Assembly: GCF_000759675.1 (NCBI RefSeq)
Contig: NZ_BAWM01000035.1
Coordinates: forward strand, 1 to 64,000
Source of the DNA: Neobacillus niacini
Lineage (GTDB): Bacteria; Bacillota; Bacilli; Bacillales; Cytobacillaceae
Direction: 5' to 3'
Length of the DNA stretch: 64,000 bases
Shown: in pieces, positions 21,632 through 30,534 of the stretch
Layout: each line of letters begins with the position of its first letter
Position numbering within the stretch: the stretch's first letter is position 1
Notes under the pieces: generated by a model
The model's database searches: none
What the model was told of the DNA's origin: nothing
What the model saw: the letters and a program-made list of their open reading frames with translations, nothing else
Program-made: the position numbers and the translations under genes

Positions 21632-22366
21632 GTGTATAGTTTATTAAGCCAAATCAGTGCAGTATTAAGTAAACCATTCTTCATTTTGGCAAATACCTTA
21701 GAATCAACACCAATTGTTTTTGCCTTTATTTTGGGGTTAGTAGGGGCTCTAGCACCTTGTCAGCTTACAGGAAATATTAGTGCTATAACATTGTACGGAA
21801 ATAGATCTATTCAAAAGAAAATCGCTTGGAAGGATGTTATATTCTTTACTCTAGGAAAGGTAGTTGCCTTTTCTTTATTAGGAGTTTTGGTTTGGTTGAT
21901 GGGAAGGGAGATAGAACAGAATCTAACGTTATTTTTTCCATGGCTCCGGAAAATTATTGGACCTTTATTGATATTAGTTGGTTTGTTTATGTTAGGTTTA
22001 ATAAATTTTAGAAAAACGTTTAATTTATTTAAGGGATCAAAAGAATACAAGCACGAGAATCCATTTGGTTCATTTATGTTAGGGTTTAGTTTTTCATTAG
22101 CCTTTTGCCCAACTATGTTTATCCTATTCTTTGTCACCCTAATGCCAGTTGTTTTGACTAGTTCATATGGTTTTATTCTCCCCTCTATGTTTGCAATTGG
22201 AACAGCTATTCCACTATTGATTTTCATTTTTATCATTGGGTATCTCGGTGGTGGTGGGGTGATAATGAAAAAAGGGAGAAAATTTGGTTTGATCATGCAA
22301 CGGATTGCTGGTGTTCTTATTTTATTATTAGGATTTTTTGATACATTAACATATTGGTCCTTATGA
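21632..22366 (+). CDS. CcdA/DsbD-like transmembrane protein
   Basis: 244 residues, six to seven membrane helices. Two half-motifs, LVGALAPCQLTGN (about residue 42) and FSLAFCPTMFILFF (about 158), are the paired Pro-Cys sites of the CcdA/DsbD-b superfamily (APC and FCP), including the copper-linked members often labelled TauE/SafE or DsbD_2. It may carry electrons across the membrane to keep copper-binding thiols reduced, or assist copper-protein maturation (inference). The start is GTG after TAGGTG. It lies under a regulon site and ends at a strong terminator. Confidence 0.75.
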   Translation: MYSLLSQISAVLSKPFFILANTLESTPIVFAFILGLVGALAPCQLTGNISAITLYGNRSIQKKIAWKDVIFFTLGKVVAFSLLGVLVWLMGREIEQNLTLFFPWLRKIIGPLLILVGLFMLGLINFRKTFNLFKGSKEYKHENPFGSFMLGFSFSLAFCPTMFILFFVTLMPVVLTSSYGFILPSMFAIGTAIPLLIFIFIIGYLGGGGVIMKKGRKFGLIMQRIAGVLILLLGFFDTLTYWSL

Positions 22367-22380
22367 ACTAATTAATAAAA

Positions 22381-22425
22381 GCAAAAACAACGAATTTCAT
22401 TAAAGAAATTCGTTGTTTTTTGCTT
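22381..22425 (+). terminator. Terminator of the CcdA-like gene
   Basis: ACAACGAATTTC and GAAATTCGTTGT arms with a six-base loop, then T-run. Confidence 0.85.
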
Positions 22426-22516
22426 GATTATTTAAATATTTTATGTTTTTTAGAGCAGAGCATTATTATCTTTTAAATAGATATAATCCATCCCCATCTA
22501 TGTTTTTTCTTATTCA

Positions 22517-22600
22517 TCATTGTTTTAAAATAATAGAAAAACATTGTTCTCCAATTTGATTATTGATGGTAATTTCTCCTCCGTGGCTTTGGTGGACTCA
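22517..22600 (-). pseudogene. Fragment: C-terminus of a sensor histidine kinase
   Basis: On the minus strand the sequence reads HGGEITINNQIGEQCFSIILKQ then stop, the standard end of a HATPase domain. No more of the kinase is recognisable upstream in this frame. It looks like the last trace of a second two-component system. The surrounding 22430-22945 has no other gene; an isolated CTGCA on the minus strand near 22711-22715 may be a decayed regulon site. Confidence 0.6.
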
Positions 22601-22945
22601 TTGCCTCTGCTACTTTTCTTGCGATAAATTGCTATTTTACTACATGTTTCAATAAGAAACCGTAACACTTGCACTGCAAGAACTGGCGGGAAATCGATAA
22701 AATATTCTTGCAGATAATTTAAAAATACTTATATATACAAATTGTTTAGTATATTAGTTTTTCAAAGCTGATAGAAGATTGTATATTGTTTTTTTAACCG
22801 ATGGAATTGACAAGGTATATAAATGAAATGAAAAGAAATATAATTATAATTAGTTACAAACGCATTAATAGAGACTATTTTGAAATAGCGAATTAATCCG
22901 CCCATTTTAAACTATTCACCATTCCAACTTGGATTCTAAAACTAG

Positions 22946-23869
22946 TCATTGTACAATTAAAATTCCTGTCATACCATTTTCTTTATGACCCGGGATGGTG
23001 CAATAAAAAGAATAAGTACCTTCTCTAAGTGGTGTAAAGGTAACTTTTGTCTGCTTTTTTGCAGGTGCATGTAAGTGAAAATCTGCTTCTGTTTCAGTAT
23101 GACCATGTTGATGTCCTTCACCATCATCTTTTTTTACAAATGGAATTTCTTTAATTTCAATATCATGATCAATTGAATCATGGTTTTTTAGAATAATAGA
23201 GGTTGGTTTATCCTTTTTCACAATTATTTCCCCAGGGTCGTAGGAATATTGTGATGGATGAACCGTAATCGATAATTCTTTCAAGCTTTCTATACTTTGA
23301 CCCTCATGGTTTTGATGACTATTATCAGGAGGAGTTGATTTTGAAAAAACAAATTGTTTATCAAGTTGAACGCCTAATAGTAGATATCCTGCAAATACAA
23401 TAAAGGTCATGATAGGTTTCAGTATCCATTTCTTTGTAGATTTAGAATCTTGACCGTTCGGTAAGATCTGAAATAATAACATAGAACTTACTGATAGAGT
23501 AAGAAAAACATTTACTAGAGTGACTGCTTGATTTTGTGTGATCATTTCACCAAGCATGGCACCCATCATCCCACCCATCAATCCCGCCATTAACCCTTCA
23601 AGTGTTGCCAGTATTCCTAACACAAAACCACAGGCAGACCCTGCTATAACCCCGACTAGAATTGAAATGATAGTTGAATAAAAAAGATTTCCCTGGAATA
23701 AAAGCCCTAAAAATACACCTGCCGTTAATCCGACATTCATACCGACTACCATGGCAATAACCATACCCGCCATGTTAGTAAGCCTTTTTCGGTAATACAT
23801 AGTTAAGACCATCGATGCGATAATGACAAAAAATAATGTAGCTAGCACATATGTGTCATATCCAATCAA
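22946..23869 (-). CDS. Membrane-anchored cupredoxin protein
   Basis: 307 residues in two parts. Residues 1-185 are about six membrane helices rich in Gly and Met (GLMAGLMGGMMGAMLGEM), and residues 205-307 are an extracytoplasmic cupredoxin domain. Probable type-1 copper ligands are His in NHDSIDHD and Cys, His and Met in YCTIPGHKENGM. A His-rich loop GEGHQHGHTETEADFHLH precedes the last strands. It probably binds or oxidises copper outside the membrane; a transport role for the membrane part is possible. The TTG start follows AAGGAGGT. No regulon site was seen upstream. It is divergent from the PIG-L operon. Confidence 0.8.
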   Translation of the reverse strand: MIGYDTYVLATLFFVIIASMVLTMYYRKRLTNMAGMVIAMVVGMNVGLTAGVFLGLLFQGNLFYSTIISILVGVIAGSACGFVLGILATLEGLMAGLMGGMMGAMLGEMITQNQAVTLVNVFLTLSVSSMLLFQILPNGQDSKSTKKWILKPIMTFIVFAGYLLLGVQLDKQFVFSKSTPPDNSHQNHEGQSIESLKELSITVHPSQYSYDPGEIIVKKDKPTSIILKNHDSIDHDIEIKEIPFVKKDDGEGHQHGHTETEADFHLHAPAKKQTKVTFTPLREGTYSFYCTIPGHKENGMTGILIVQ

Positions 23870-24033
23870 GAACTACCGACCTCCTTTTCTGCTACATGAT
23901 ATGTTTTATTGAGACAGGCCATGCTCAAAAATTTTTCTTTTTTCCTTGGAAGGTTATCTGAATAATTAAATTTAATATTCTAAAAATTTAGTATTTACAA
24001 ACAATCCAATCCATAATACTATTAATCTTAATT

Positions 24034-24052
24034 ACTGCCTATATAGGGTAGT
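24034..24052 (+). promoter_or_regulatory. Possible CsoR-type operator before the PIG-L/ABC operon
   Basis: ACTGCCTATATAGGGTAGT contains the palindrome CCTATATAGG, which matches the core CCTATACAGG in the copA operator at 31861-31877 in all but one base. This would put the ABC operon under the copper sensor. The resemblance is suggestive only. Confidence 0.4.
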
Positions 24053-24083
24053 GGGGTAATGTACTTGAAAGGGGAGATATTGA

Positions 24084-24836
24084 ATGGCAAAAGGACAAAA
24101 GGTACTCTTTTTAGGGGTTTATGGGATGGAAGTCGTTGAATGCGGAGGTGCACTTGCAAAAAATGTACTAAGCGGCGGTGAATCCTATGCAAGTATTATG
24201 CTGTGTCGTGAGACGAGTCAGCAACAGGTAAAAAAGGCAGCAGAAATTTTAGGAGTAAAAGAGGTTTCTTTTCTCAACTTTCAATATGGAACGGTTGATT
24301 TAAGTGTTGAATCAAAAAAGAAGCTTATAAAAGTAATCAGGGAAGTAAAGCCTGATATTATTATTACACAAGATCCAGATCATTCTTTTCATGACCTAGA
24401 CCCAGATCGTCGTCCCGCTATGACTCTTCTTTTGGAATCCATCGCACTTGCCAGTAGGGATTTTGCTTTAGAAGATATGCCAGGTTTATTACCTCATCCG
24501 ATTCCGACCATCTATTATATGACTCCACACCATCCTAACACAGTAGTTGATATTACAGAAGTATGGGAGAAAAAAGAGAAAGCAATGGATATGCTTGAAA
24601 GTCAAATGGAATTCAGTGGGATGCATTTTGATGAAATGCTAGATTCAAAGGCGGTTGAGGCTTTATATCCCGGTTATTCTCAGCTTACAAACTATCACGA
24701 AAAGGGTAGAGCCATCCATAAGGTACTTGATAAAGCGGTACATGTCTATCACGGCCTGGCGACCCATGGACATTTTGCTTTTGCCGAAGCCTATCGAAGA
24801 GAAGGGAATTTTCACCTTTCAGAACTTATTGTATAA
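24084..24836 (+). CDS. PIG-L/LmbE-fold protein with altered metal site
   Basis: 250 residues. The fold is that of PIG-L deacetylases (VLFLG...GGALAKNVLSGGESYASIMLCRET; DIIITQDPDHSFHDLDPDRRPAM; PTIYYMTPHHPN). The usual zinc motif AHPDDE is GVYGME here, losing the His and both Asp, and the later HPDH is DPDR. The catalytic zinc site therefore looks dismantled, and the protein may bind rather than hydrolyse, or use other residues such as the many His in the C-terminal third. It is the first gene of an operon with an oligopeptide-type importer and a siroheme/Fe-S protein. The ATG follows AGGGGAGA. Confidence 0.7.
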   Translation: MAKGQKVLFLGVYGMEVVECGGALAKNVLSGGESYASIMLCRETSQQQVKKAAEILGVKEVSFLNFQYGTVDLSVESKKKLIKVIREVKPDIIITQDPDHSFHDLDPDRRPAMTLLLESIALASRDFALEDMPGLLPHPIPTIYYMTPHHPNTVVDITEVWEKKEKAMDMLESQMEFSGMHFDEMLDSKAVEALYPGYSQLTNYHEKGRAIHKVLDKAVHVYHGLATHGHFAFAEAYRREGNFHLSELIV

Positions 24837-24865
24837 AGAAATAAACAAAAGGGGGGGTGTGTTAA

Positions 24866-26653
24866 TTGAAAAAGTATTTGCTTAGTGGACTGTTAATTTT
24901 TGCATTATTATTTTCCAATTATTCTTCGGTAAGTGCAGATACAACGGTAGCATCGTTAAAAGTTGGAATCACGAAAGATGAAAACGGTTTAAACCCTTAT
25001 ACGTATGTGACAGGATACCCAGGTTTGGATTTAATGAATTTACTCTATGATAACTTATTTCAATTAGATGTAGATAATAAACCAATACCATGGCTTGTTA
25101 AAGAATACAAGGTAAGTGCTGATGGCTTAACCTATGAATTTACACTCCACGATAATGTAAAATGGCATGACGGGAAGCCACTAACAGCAGAAGATGTTAA
25201 ATTCACGATGGACTATTTCATCAAGTATCCCAAATCCCGTTTTACAAACCCACTTAAATCTATCACCACGATTAATGTTACCGATGAAACTAAATTTTCA
25301 TTAGTTTTATCTAAAGCAGATCCTAACTTCATGATACAGCCTCTAGCCGACCTGCCGATTTTACCACAACATATTTGGTCTACAATCGATAAACCTGATG
25401 ACGAAATGAATGCATTAGGAAGCGGGCCATACATTTTAGAAGAACATCAATCTGGACAGTTCTATAAAATGAAGGCCAATAAAGATTATTTTAAAGGTGC
25501 ACCGCCGATTGAAGAAATCATATTTCCAATTATTGAGGATACAACTGCTATGTTTAATGCACTTCAATCAGGTGAAATTGATGCAATATCAGCAAGTATT
25601 TCGCCAGAGCTAGTAAACCAATTTGAATCTAATCCTTCTACTAAAGTGGCTAGAGGACCTGGTTATAGTACATCTCTTTTCCAGATTAATGCGGAGAAAT
25701 ATCCGATGTCGGAGAAAGCTTTCCGCCAGGCGATCGATTTTGCAATTGACAAAGAAAATTTAGTGAAGACGGTGCTGTTAGGGTTTGCGGAAGTAGGAAG
25801 TCCGGGATTTATTCATCCTTCCTCTCCATTTTACAACGATAACTTGAGTCCCGGTTTTGACCAGGAAAAAGCAAAAGAAATCTTAGAAGATGCGGGTTTT
25901 AAAGATACAGATGGAGATGGTTTCAGAGAAGATCAGCAAGGAAAGAAAATAGATTTAACAACGCTTGTTTATTCCAATAGCCCGATTAGAATTCGGACAG
26001 CGGAATTAATTTCAGAATCCTTAAATAACGTAGGAATTAAAAATACGGTAAAAGCAATGGATTCTACCACTGTAGATTCGTTGATGTGGCCGGATTTTGA
26101 TGTCAGCAAAGGGAGAGATTATGACTTTGGTGTGTGGAGTTGGTCCAATACAATGCAGTTATTCCCAGACCGACTGGTGGATTTATTCCATTCAGACCCT
26201 GCACTTGGTTCTGTTAATATTGGTGCCTACAAAAACCCTGAGTTTGATGTGCTGGGAGAAAAATTGAAAAGCACTCTTGATGAAACGGAACGAACGAAAC
26301 TGATTAAAGAAATGCAGACGTTTGTAGCTGAGAACTCACCAATTATTACACTTTATTATCAGGAAATTGTTAATGCATATAATCCGAAAGTATATGACGG
26401 ATTTGTTTTTCAAGTAGGAAAAGGGATAATCAATAAATTGTCGTTCGTCTCCGGGGAAAAACCAGAACTGCCTACTGAAAATGAACCATCAAAGGATTCT
26501 ACAAAGTCAGCAGAAGATAATCAAGCGGGTAATAATGATGCTGAAAAGAACAACACAGGATTTTATATTTTCGTAGGAGTGCTAATTCTTTCAGTTCTGG
26601 TCTTCTTCCTAAAAAAGAATAAGAAAACAGATAAAGACGATTTTGATTTTTAA
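24866..26653 (+). CDS. Family 5 substrate-binding protein with C-terminal membrane anchor
   Basis: 595 residues. The signal peptide (about 1-24) ends at SVSA and has no lipobox. The SBP_bac_5 domain follows: YEFTLHDNVKWHDGKPLTAEDVKFTMDYF near residue 90, then RQAIDFAIDKENLV and the closing LTTLVYSNS lobe. After a spacer rich in Glu, Asn and Lys, residues 566-584 form a hydrophobic helix ending in a lysine cluster (KKNKKTDKD). It is thus anchored by its tail rather than by lipid, which is unusual for this family. The TTG start follows a G-run. It probably delivers a peptide-like or metallophore-like ligand to the permeases downstream. Confidence 0.85.
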   Translation: MKKYLLSGLLIFALLFSNYSSVSADTTVASLKVGITKDENGLNPYTYVTGYPGLDLMNLLYDNLFQLDVDNKPIPWLVKEYKVSADGLTYEFTLHDNVKWHDGKPLTAEDVKFTMDYFIKYPKSRFTNPLKSITTINVTDETKFSLVLSKADPNFMIQPLADLPILPQHIWSTIDKPDDEMNALGSGPYILEEHQSGQFYKMKANKDYFKGAPPIEEIIFPIIEDTTAMFNALQSGEIDAISASISPELVNQFESNPSTKVARGPGYSTSLFQINAEKYPMSEKAFRQAIDFAIDKENLVKTVLLGFAEVGSPGFIHPSSPFYNDNLSPGFDQEKAKEILEDAGFKDTDGDGFREDQQGKKIDLTTLVYSNSPIRIRTAELISESLNNVGIKNTVKAMDSTTVDSLMWPDFDVSKGRDYDFGVWSWSNTMQLFPDRLVDLFHSDPALGSVNIGAYKNPEFDVLGEKLKSTLDETERTKLIKEMQTFVAENSPIITLYYQEIVNAYNPKVYDGFVFQVGKGIINKLSFVSGEKPELPTENEPSKDSTKSAEDNQAGNNDAEKNNTGFYIFVGVLILSVLVFFLKKNKKTDKDDFDF

Positions 26654-26664
26654 AAAGACAGCTT

Positions 26665-26694
26665 TTCCCGTAAAAAGTCTGCTTTTTACGGGAA
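26665..26694 (+). terminator. Intra-operon hairpin between binding protein and permease
   Basis: TTCCCGTAAAAA and TTTTTACGGGAA around a six-base loop, followed by CCTTTT. It probably causes partial termination or protects the upstream mRNA end, giving more binding protein than permease. Confidence 0.65.
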
Positions 26695-26723
26695 CCTTTT
26701 CATCAATCTGGGAGGTGAAGGCT

Positions 26724-27701
26724 TTGTGGAAATTCGTGACTGGTAAGCTTTTGCAATATGTTATCGTCATTATGTTGATGCTGACATTGAACTTCTTATT
26801 ACCAAGGCTAATGCCAGGAAATCCGCTTGTATTTTTGGCTGGGGAAGATGTAGGTTTTATGACCAGTAAAGAAAAAGAGGCAATATTAGAAAAGCATGGA
26901 TTAAATGATTCAATTGTACAACAATATGGGACTTATTTGAAAAATATTTTTACAGGGGATTTTGGTTTTTCCTATCAGCAAAAACGCCCTATTATAGAAT
27001 TATTAAAGGAGAGGCTTCCTTGGACCATGCTTTTGACTGGACTGGGATTAGTGTTATCTACTATTATTGGGGTCCTATTTGGCACGATATCAGCTTGGCG
27101 AAGAGGAACAAAAACAGATGCCAATCTCCTTACGATGTTTATGTTTCTAAGTGCCATGCCATCCTTTTGGGTTGGTATGATATTAGTCTCGGTTTTTTCA
27201 GCCCAATTAGGCTGGCTGCCAGTATTCGGTGCAGAAAGTGCCTGGTCAAATTTAAAGGGAATGGATCGATTCATTGATATAGTAAAGCATCTTATTCTTC
27301 CTTTGACAACGCTAGTATTAATCTCTGTAACGAGTACGTTTATGATTATGCGTTACTCCATGTTAAATGTTTTAGGTGAAGATTACATTATGATGGCTAA
27401 GGCAAAAGGTGTTAAAGAAAAGGTAATAAAATACAAGCATGCTATGAGAAATGCGTTATTACCAGTGGCGACAGTATTTATGCTGAGCCTTGGATTCACA
27501 CTCGGCGGTGCTACTGTAATCGAAACTGTTTTTGCCTATCCGGGAGTAGGGCGTTTAATGTTCGAATCAGTACTTAGCCGTGATTATCCTCTAATTCAAG
27601 CAACGTTTTTAATAATTACTTTCAGTGTAGTTATCGCCAATTTTTTAGCTGATTTAATTTATCCAATTCTGGATCCGAAGGTGGGAAAACATAATGGATA
27701 A
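26724..27701 (+). CDS. DppB/OppB-type ABC permease
   Basis: 325 residues, six membrane helices. The N-terminal TM and the segment LPRLMPGNPLVFLAGEDVG are typical of DppB, as are YAYPGVGRLMFESVLSRDYP and the EAA loop MMAKAKGVKEKVIKYKHAMRNALLP. The TTG at 26724 lies five bases after GGGAGGTGA; the frame is open further upstream but without any ribosome site. It overlaps the next permease by 8 bp. Confidence 0.88.
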   Translation: MWKFVTGKLLQYVIVIMLMLTLNFLLPRLMPGNPLVFLAGEDVGFMTSKEKEAILEKHGLNDSIVQQYGTYLKNIFTGDFGFSYQQKRPIIELLKERLPWTMLLTGLGLVLSTIIGVLFGTISAWRRGTKTDANLLTMFMFLSAMPSFWVGMILVSVFSAQLGWLPVFGAESAWSNLKGMDRFIDIVKHLILPLTTLVLISVTSTFMIMRYSMLNVLGEDYIMMAKAKGVKEKVIKYKHAMRNALLPVATVFMLSLGFTLGGATVIETVFAYPGVGRLMFESVLSRDYPLIQATFLIITFSVVIANFLADLIYPILDPKVGKHNG

Positions 27702-28551
27702 ACAAAAATGGAAGCATTATTGGAGGGTGCTATCTTCAAATAATTTGGGATTGTTCGGAGTGGCCTTACTAGTCATATTCTTATGTATTGCTCTTTTTGC
27801 TCCATTCATCGCCCCATTTGATCCTACAGAAAGAGTTGGCTCACCATTTATGAAGCCGAATGGTGTATTCCTGCTCGGTACTAACGATATAGGACAGGAC
27901 ATATTCAGTGAACTGCTGTATGGTACAAGAGTGTCACTTTTAATTGGCGTTATTGCAGCTTTAATCTCAATTATTTTAGGCTGTCTTATCGGTGTTATTG
28001 CAGGTTATTTTGGGGGAAAAGTTGATTCATTCCTAATGAGATTAGTAGATTTAGTTTTAGTTATCCCATTTCTACCACTTATGATATTATTGGCGGCCTT
28101 TATCGGTCCAAGTTTCTGGAATATAGTTTTAGTTATCAGTCTTATTTCATGGGCCTCTCCTGCGAGGGTCATTCGATCCCAGGTCTTAACTTTAAAAACT
28201 AAAGGTTATGTTGAAGCGGCTAGGTCGATTGGTACAGGGATAGGAGTCATTTTAACCCGCCACATTTTGCCTGGTGTGATTCCAATTGCCCTTTCACAAT
28301 TTGTTTTAGCTGCAAGTCATTCGATATTAATTGAGGCTTCACTAAGCTTCCTCGGACTCGGTGATCCATTTACTAAGAGCTGGGGAACAATTTTGTATTA
28401 TGCACAGGCCAGAGGTGCCTTTTTAACAGATGCTTGGATTTGGTGGGTTTTGCCGCCAGGATTATTATTAACAACACTTGTTATTGGTTTTGCCTTTACA
28501 GGTTATTCCTTAGAAGAGATATTGAATCCACGGCTGAGAAAGGAGCGATAA
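27694..28551 (+). CDS. DppC/OppC-type ABC permease
   Basis: 285 residues. The DppC N-terminal TM is followed by APFDPTERVGSPFMKPNG, the conserved LLGTNDIGQDIFSELLYGTRVSL and the EAA loop EAARSIGTGIGVILTRHILPGVIP. It pairs with the preceding permease in the membrane. The overlapping start shows translational coupling, and the first ATPase gene begins 4 bp after its stop. Confidence 0.9.
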   Translation: MDKQKWKHYWRVLSSNNLGLFGVALLVIFLCIALFAPFIAPFDPTERVGSPFMKPNGVFLLGTNDIGQDIFSELLYGTRVSLLIGVIAALISIILGCLIGVIAGYFGGKVDSFLMRLVDLVLVIPFLPLMILLAAFIGPSFWNIVLVISLISWASPARVIRSQVLTLKTKGYVEAARSIGTGIGVILTRHILPGVIPIALSQFVLAASHSILIEASLSFLGLGDPFTKSWGTILYYAQARGAFLTDAWIWWVLPPGLLLTTLVIGFAFTGYSLEEILNPRLRKER

Positions 28552-28554
28552 AGT

Positions 28555-29523
28555 ATGAGTACTGTGCTATCAGTAGAAAACCTGTCCACATTTTTTAAAA
28601 CCGATAAAGGGATTGCAAAGGCAGTTGAAAACGTTTCTTTTTCTGTAGATGAAGGGGAAATGCTTGGATTGATTGGCGAGTCTGGCTGCGGAAAAACGAC
28701 TGTGGCCCAATCAATTTTAAGGTTAATAGAATACCCAGGAAAAGTGGTGGCAGGCAGTGTTTACTTAAATGGGAAAAACCTTTTAAAAGCCACGGATTCA
28801 GATCTTACTGGTTTAAGATGGAGAGAAATTTCGGTTATTCCACAAAGTGCGATGAATGCCTTAAATCCAGTTTACACTGTAGGAGACCAAATTATCGAGG
28901 CAATCTTGCTTCACGATAATGTAAATAAAAAAGAAGCCGTTGAACGAACTAAGAAGTTGCTCGAACTGGTAGGAATTGATGGAGAGCGGTGGAAAAGCTA
29001 CCCTCATGAATTTAGCGGAGGTATGAAGCAGCGTGTAGCTATTGCGATGGCACTAGCTTGTAATCCAAAGCTAGTTATCTCTGATGAGTCCACAACTGGT
29101 CTCGATGTACTAACACAGGCTCAGGTTATTTCCTTAATCAAAAATTTGCAAAAGAAGATGAATTTGTCAGTTATCCTTATTTCTCACGATCTACCAATGG
29201 TAACTTCCATTTGTGATAGAATAGCGATCATGTATGCAGGTAATTTAGTAGAGTGGGCTTCAACGGAAGAAATTCTAAAAAATGCAGAACATCCTTATTC
29301 AAAAGCTTTGTTAAATGCAACCCCTGATCTTTCTAATCCAGAGCGTGAAGTCACATCTATTCCGGGAAGCGTTCCTAATCTGGTTAATATTCCTACTTGC
29401 TGCCGTTTCCATACTAGATGTCCTTATGCATTTGATCGATGTAGACAGGAAACACCTGAGTTTAAGGAAATCAAACCGGGACATTATGTGGCCTGTTTTT
29501 TAGAGGAGGAACAAAATGGATAA
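28555..29523 (+). CDS. DppD/OppD-type ABC ATPase
   Basis: 322 residues. Walker A GESGCGKTT, signature EFSGGMKQRVAIAMAL, Walker B LVISDESTTGLDV and H-loop ISHD are intact. The C-terminal oligo_HPY domain carries the Cys pattern CCRFHTRCPYAFDRCRQETPEF, which in this subgroup can hold an Fe-S cluster. Its partner is the next ATPase, whose start overlaps its end. Confidence 0.92.
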   Translation: MSTVLSVENLSTFFKTDKGIAKAVENVSFSVDEGEMLGLIGESGCGKTTVAQSILRLIEYPGKVVAGSVYLNGKNLLKATDSDLTGLRWREISVIPQSAMNALNPVYTVGDQIIEAILLHDNVNKKEAVERTKKLLELVGIDGERWKSYPHEFSGGMKQRVAIAMALACNPKLVISDESTTGLDVLTQAQVISLIKNLQKKMNLSVILISHDLPMVTSICDRIAIMYAGNLVEWASTEEILKNAEHPYSKALLNATPDLSNPEREVTSIPGSVPNLVNIPTCCRFHTRCPYAFDRCRQETPEFKEIKPGHYVACFLEEEQNG

Positions 29524-30520
29524 TTCAGTTCTGCTCAAGGTAAATCTTTTAAAGAAAACGTTTGTTAAAAAGACAGGAACCTTACTAAAAAGAAAGAAAA
29601 CAGATGTATTTGCAGTTAACAATGTGAATTTTGAAATTAGAAAAGGAGAAATTCTGGGGATTATTGGAGAAAGTGGATGCGGAAAAACAACAACAGCTAG
29701 AATGGTCATGCGTTTAATGAAAGAAACGAGTGGTGAAGTTTGGTTTGATGGAGTTGACTTATGTAATCTAAAGGAATCAGAAACCAACAAAATCAGAAAA
29801 AAAATGCAAATGATCTTTCAAGATCCTTATGATACGCTAAATCCTGGTATGAGGGTTGTCGATATATTAATGGAGCCACTTAACGCTCATGAAAAAAACT
29901 TGGAATACCAAGAAAAAGTCAAACTAGTTAAAGAAGCAATAGAATCCATTGAATTAAAACCTGCTGAAGATTATATGTATCGTTATCCGCACCAGTTAAG
30001 CGGAGGGCAGCGGCAAAGAATAGCTATAGCGAGAGCCGTAATTTTGAAACCTTCATTTATAGCAGCAGATGAACCAACCTCGATGTTAGATGTATCTGTA
30101 CGTGCGGGGATATTAAATCTTCTCCTTGAATTGAGAAAGAAAATGGGGTTAACGATGATGTTCATTACCCATGATTTATCGACGGCAAGTTATATGTGTG
30201 ACCGGATTGCTGTAATGTATCAGGGGCGAATCGTAGAAATTGGTCCCACTCAAAAAATTATTCATGCTCCATCCCATCCTTATACAAAGGCCCTAGTTTC
30301 GGTTGTAAAAGATTTAAACTATTTTATAAAAAATAGGGAGAGGCTGATTTTTGATGGTGAAGTGGATGCTACTAGAGAAGCAGTTGGATGTCCATTTGTA
30401 ACGAGGTGTCCTCACCAGGAAAGTGTTTGTCACAGCAAATCACCTAAAATTGAATCATTAGGTAATAGTCATGAAGTAGCTTGCCATTGTCATGAAGACT
30501 TATTAGAAAGAACTTCTTAG
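29516..30520 (+). CDS. DppF/OppF-type ABC ATPase
   Basis: 334 residues. Walker A GESGCGKTT, signature QLSGGQRQRIAIARA, Walker B FIAADEPTSMLDVSV and H-loop ITHD are present, and the C-terminal Cys cluster is CPFVTRCPHQESVCHSKSP. Together with the four genes before it, it completes an importer of the oligopeptide/nickel/metallophore class. AGGAGGAAC precedes the ATG inside the preceding gene. Confidence 0.92.
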   Translation: MDNSVLLKVNLLKKTFVKKTGTLLKRKKTDVFAVNNVNFEIRKGEILGIIGESGCGKTTTARMVMRLMKETSGEVWFDGVDLCNLKESETNKIRKKMQMIFQDPYDTLNPGMRVVDILMEPLNAHEKNLEYQEKVKLVKEAIESIELKPAEDYMYRYPHQLSGGQRQRIAIARAVILKPSFIAADEPTSMLDVSVRAGILNLLLELRKKMGLTMMFITHDLSTASYMCDRIAVMYQGRIVEIGPTQKIIHAPSHPYTKALVSVVKDLNYFIKNRERLIFDGEVDATREAVGCPFVTRCPHQESVCHSKSPKIESLGNSHEVACHCHEDLLERTS

Positions 30521-30534
30521 GAAAGAGGATTGTT

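Noticed and set aside
21811-22296. 161-codon minus-strand frame
   Set aside because: It is antisense to the CcdA-like membrane gene, whose APC and FCP motifs are convincing.
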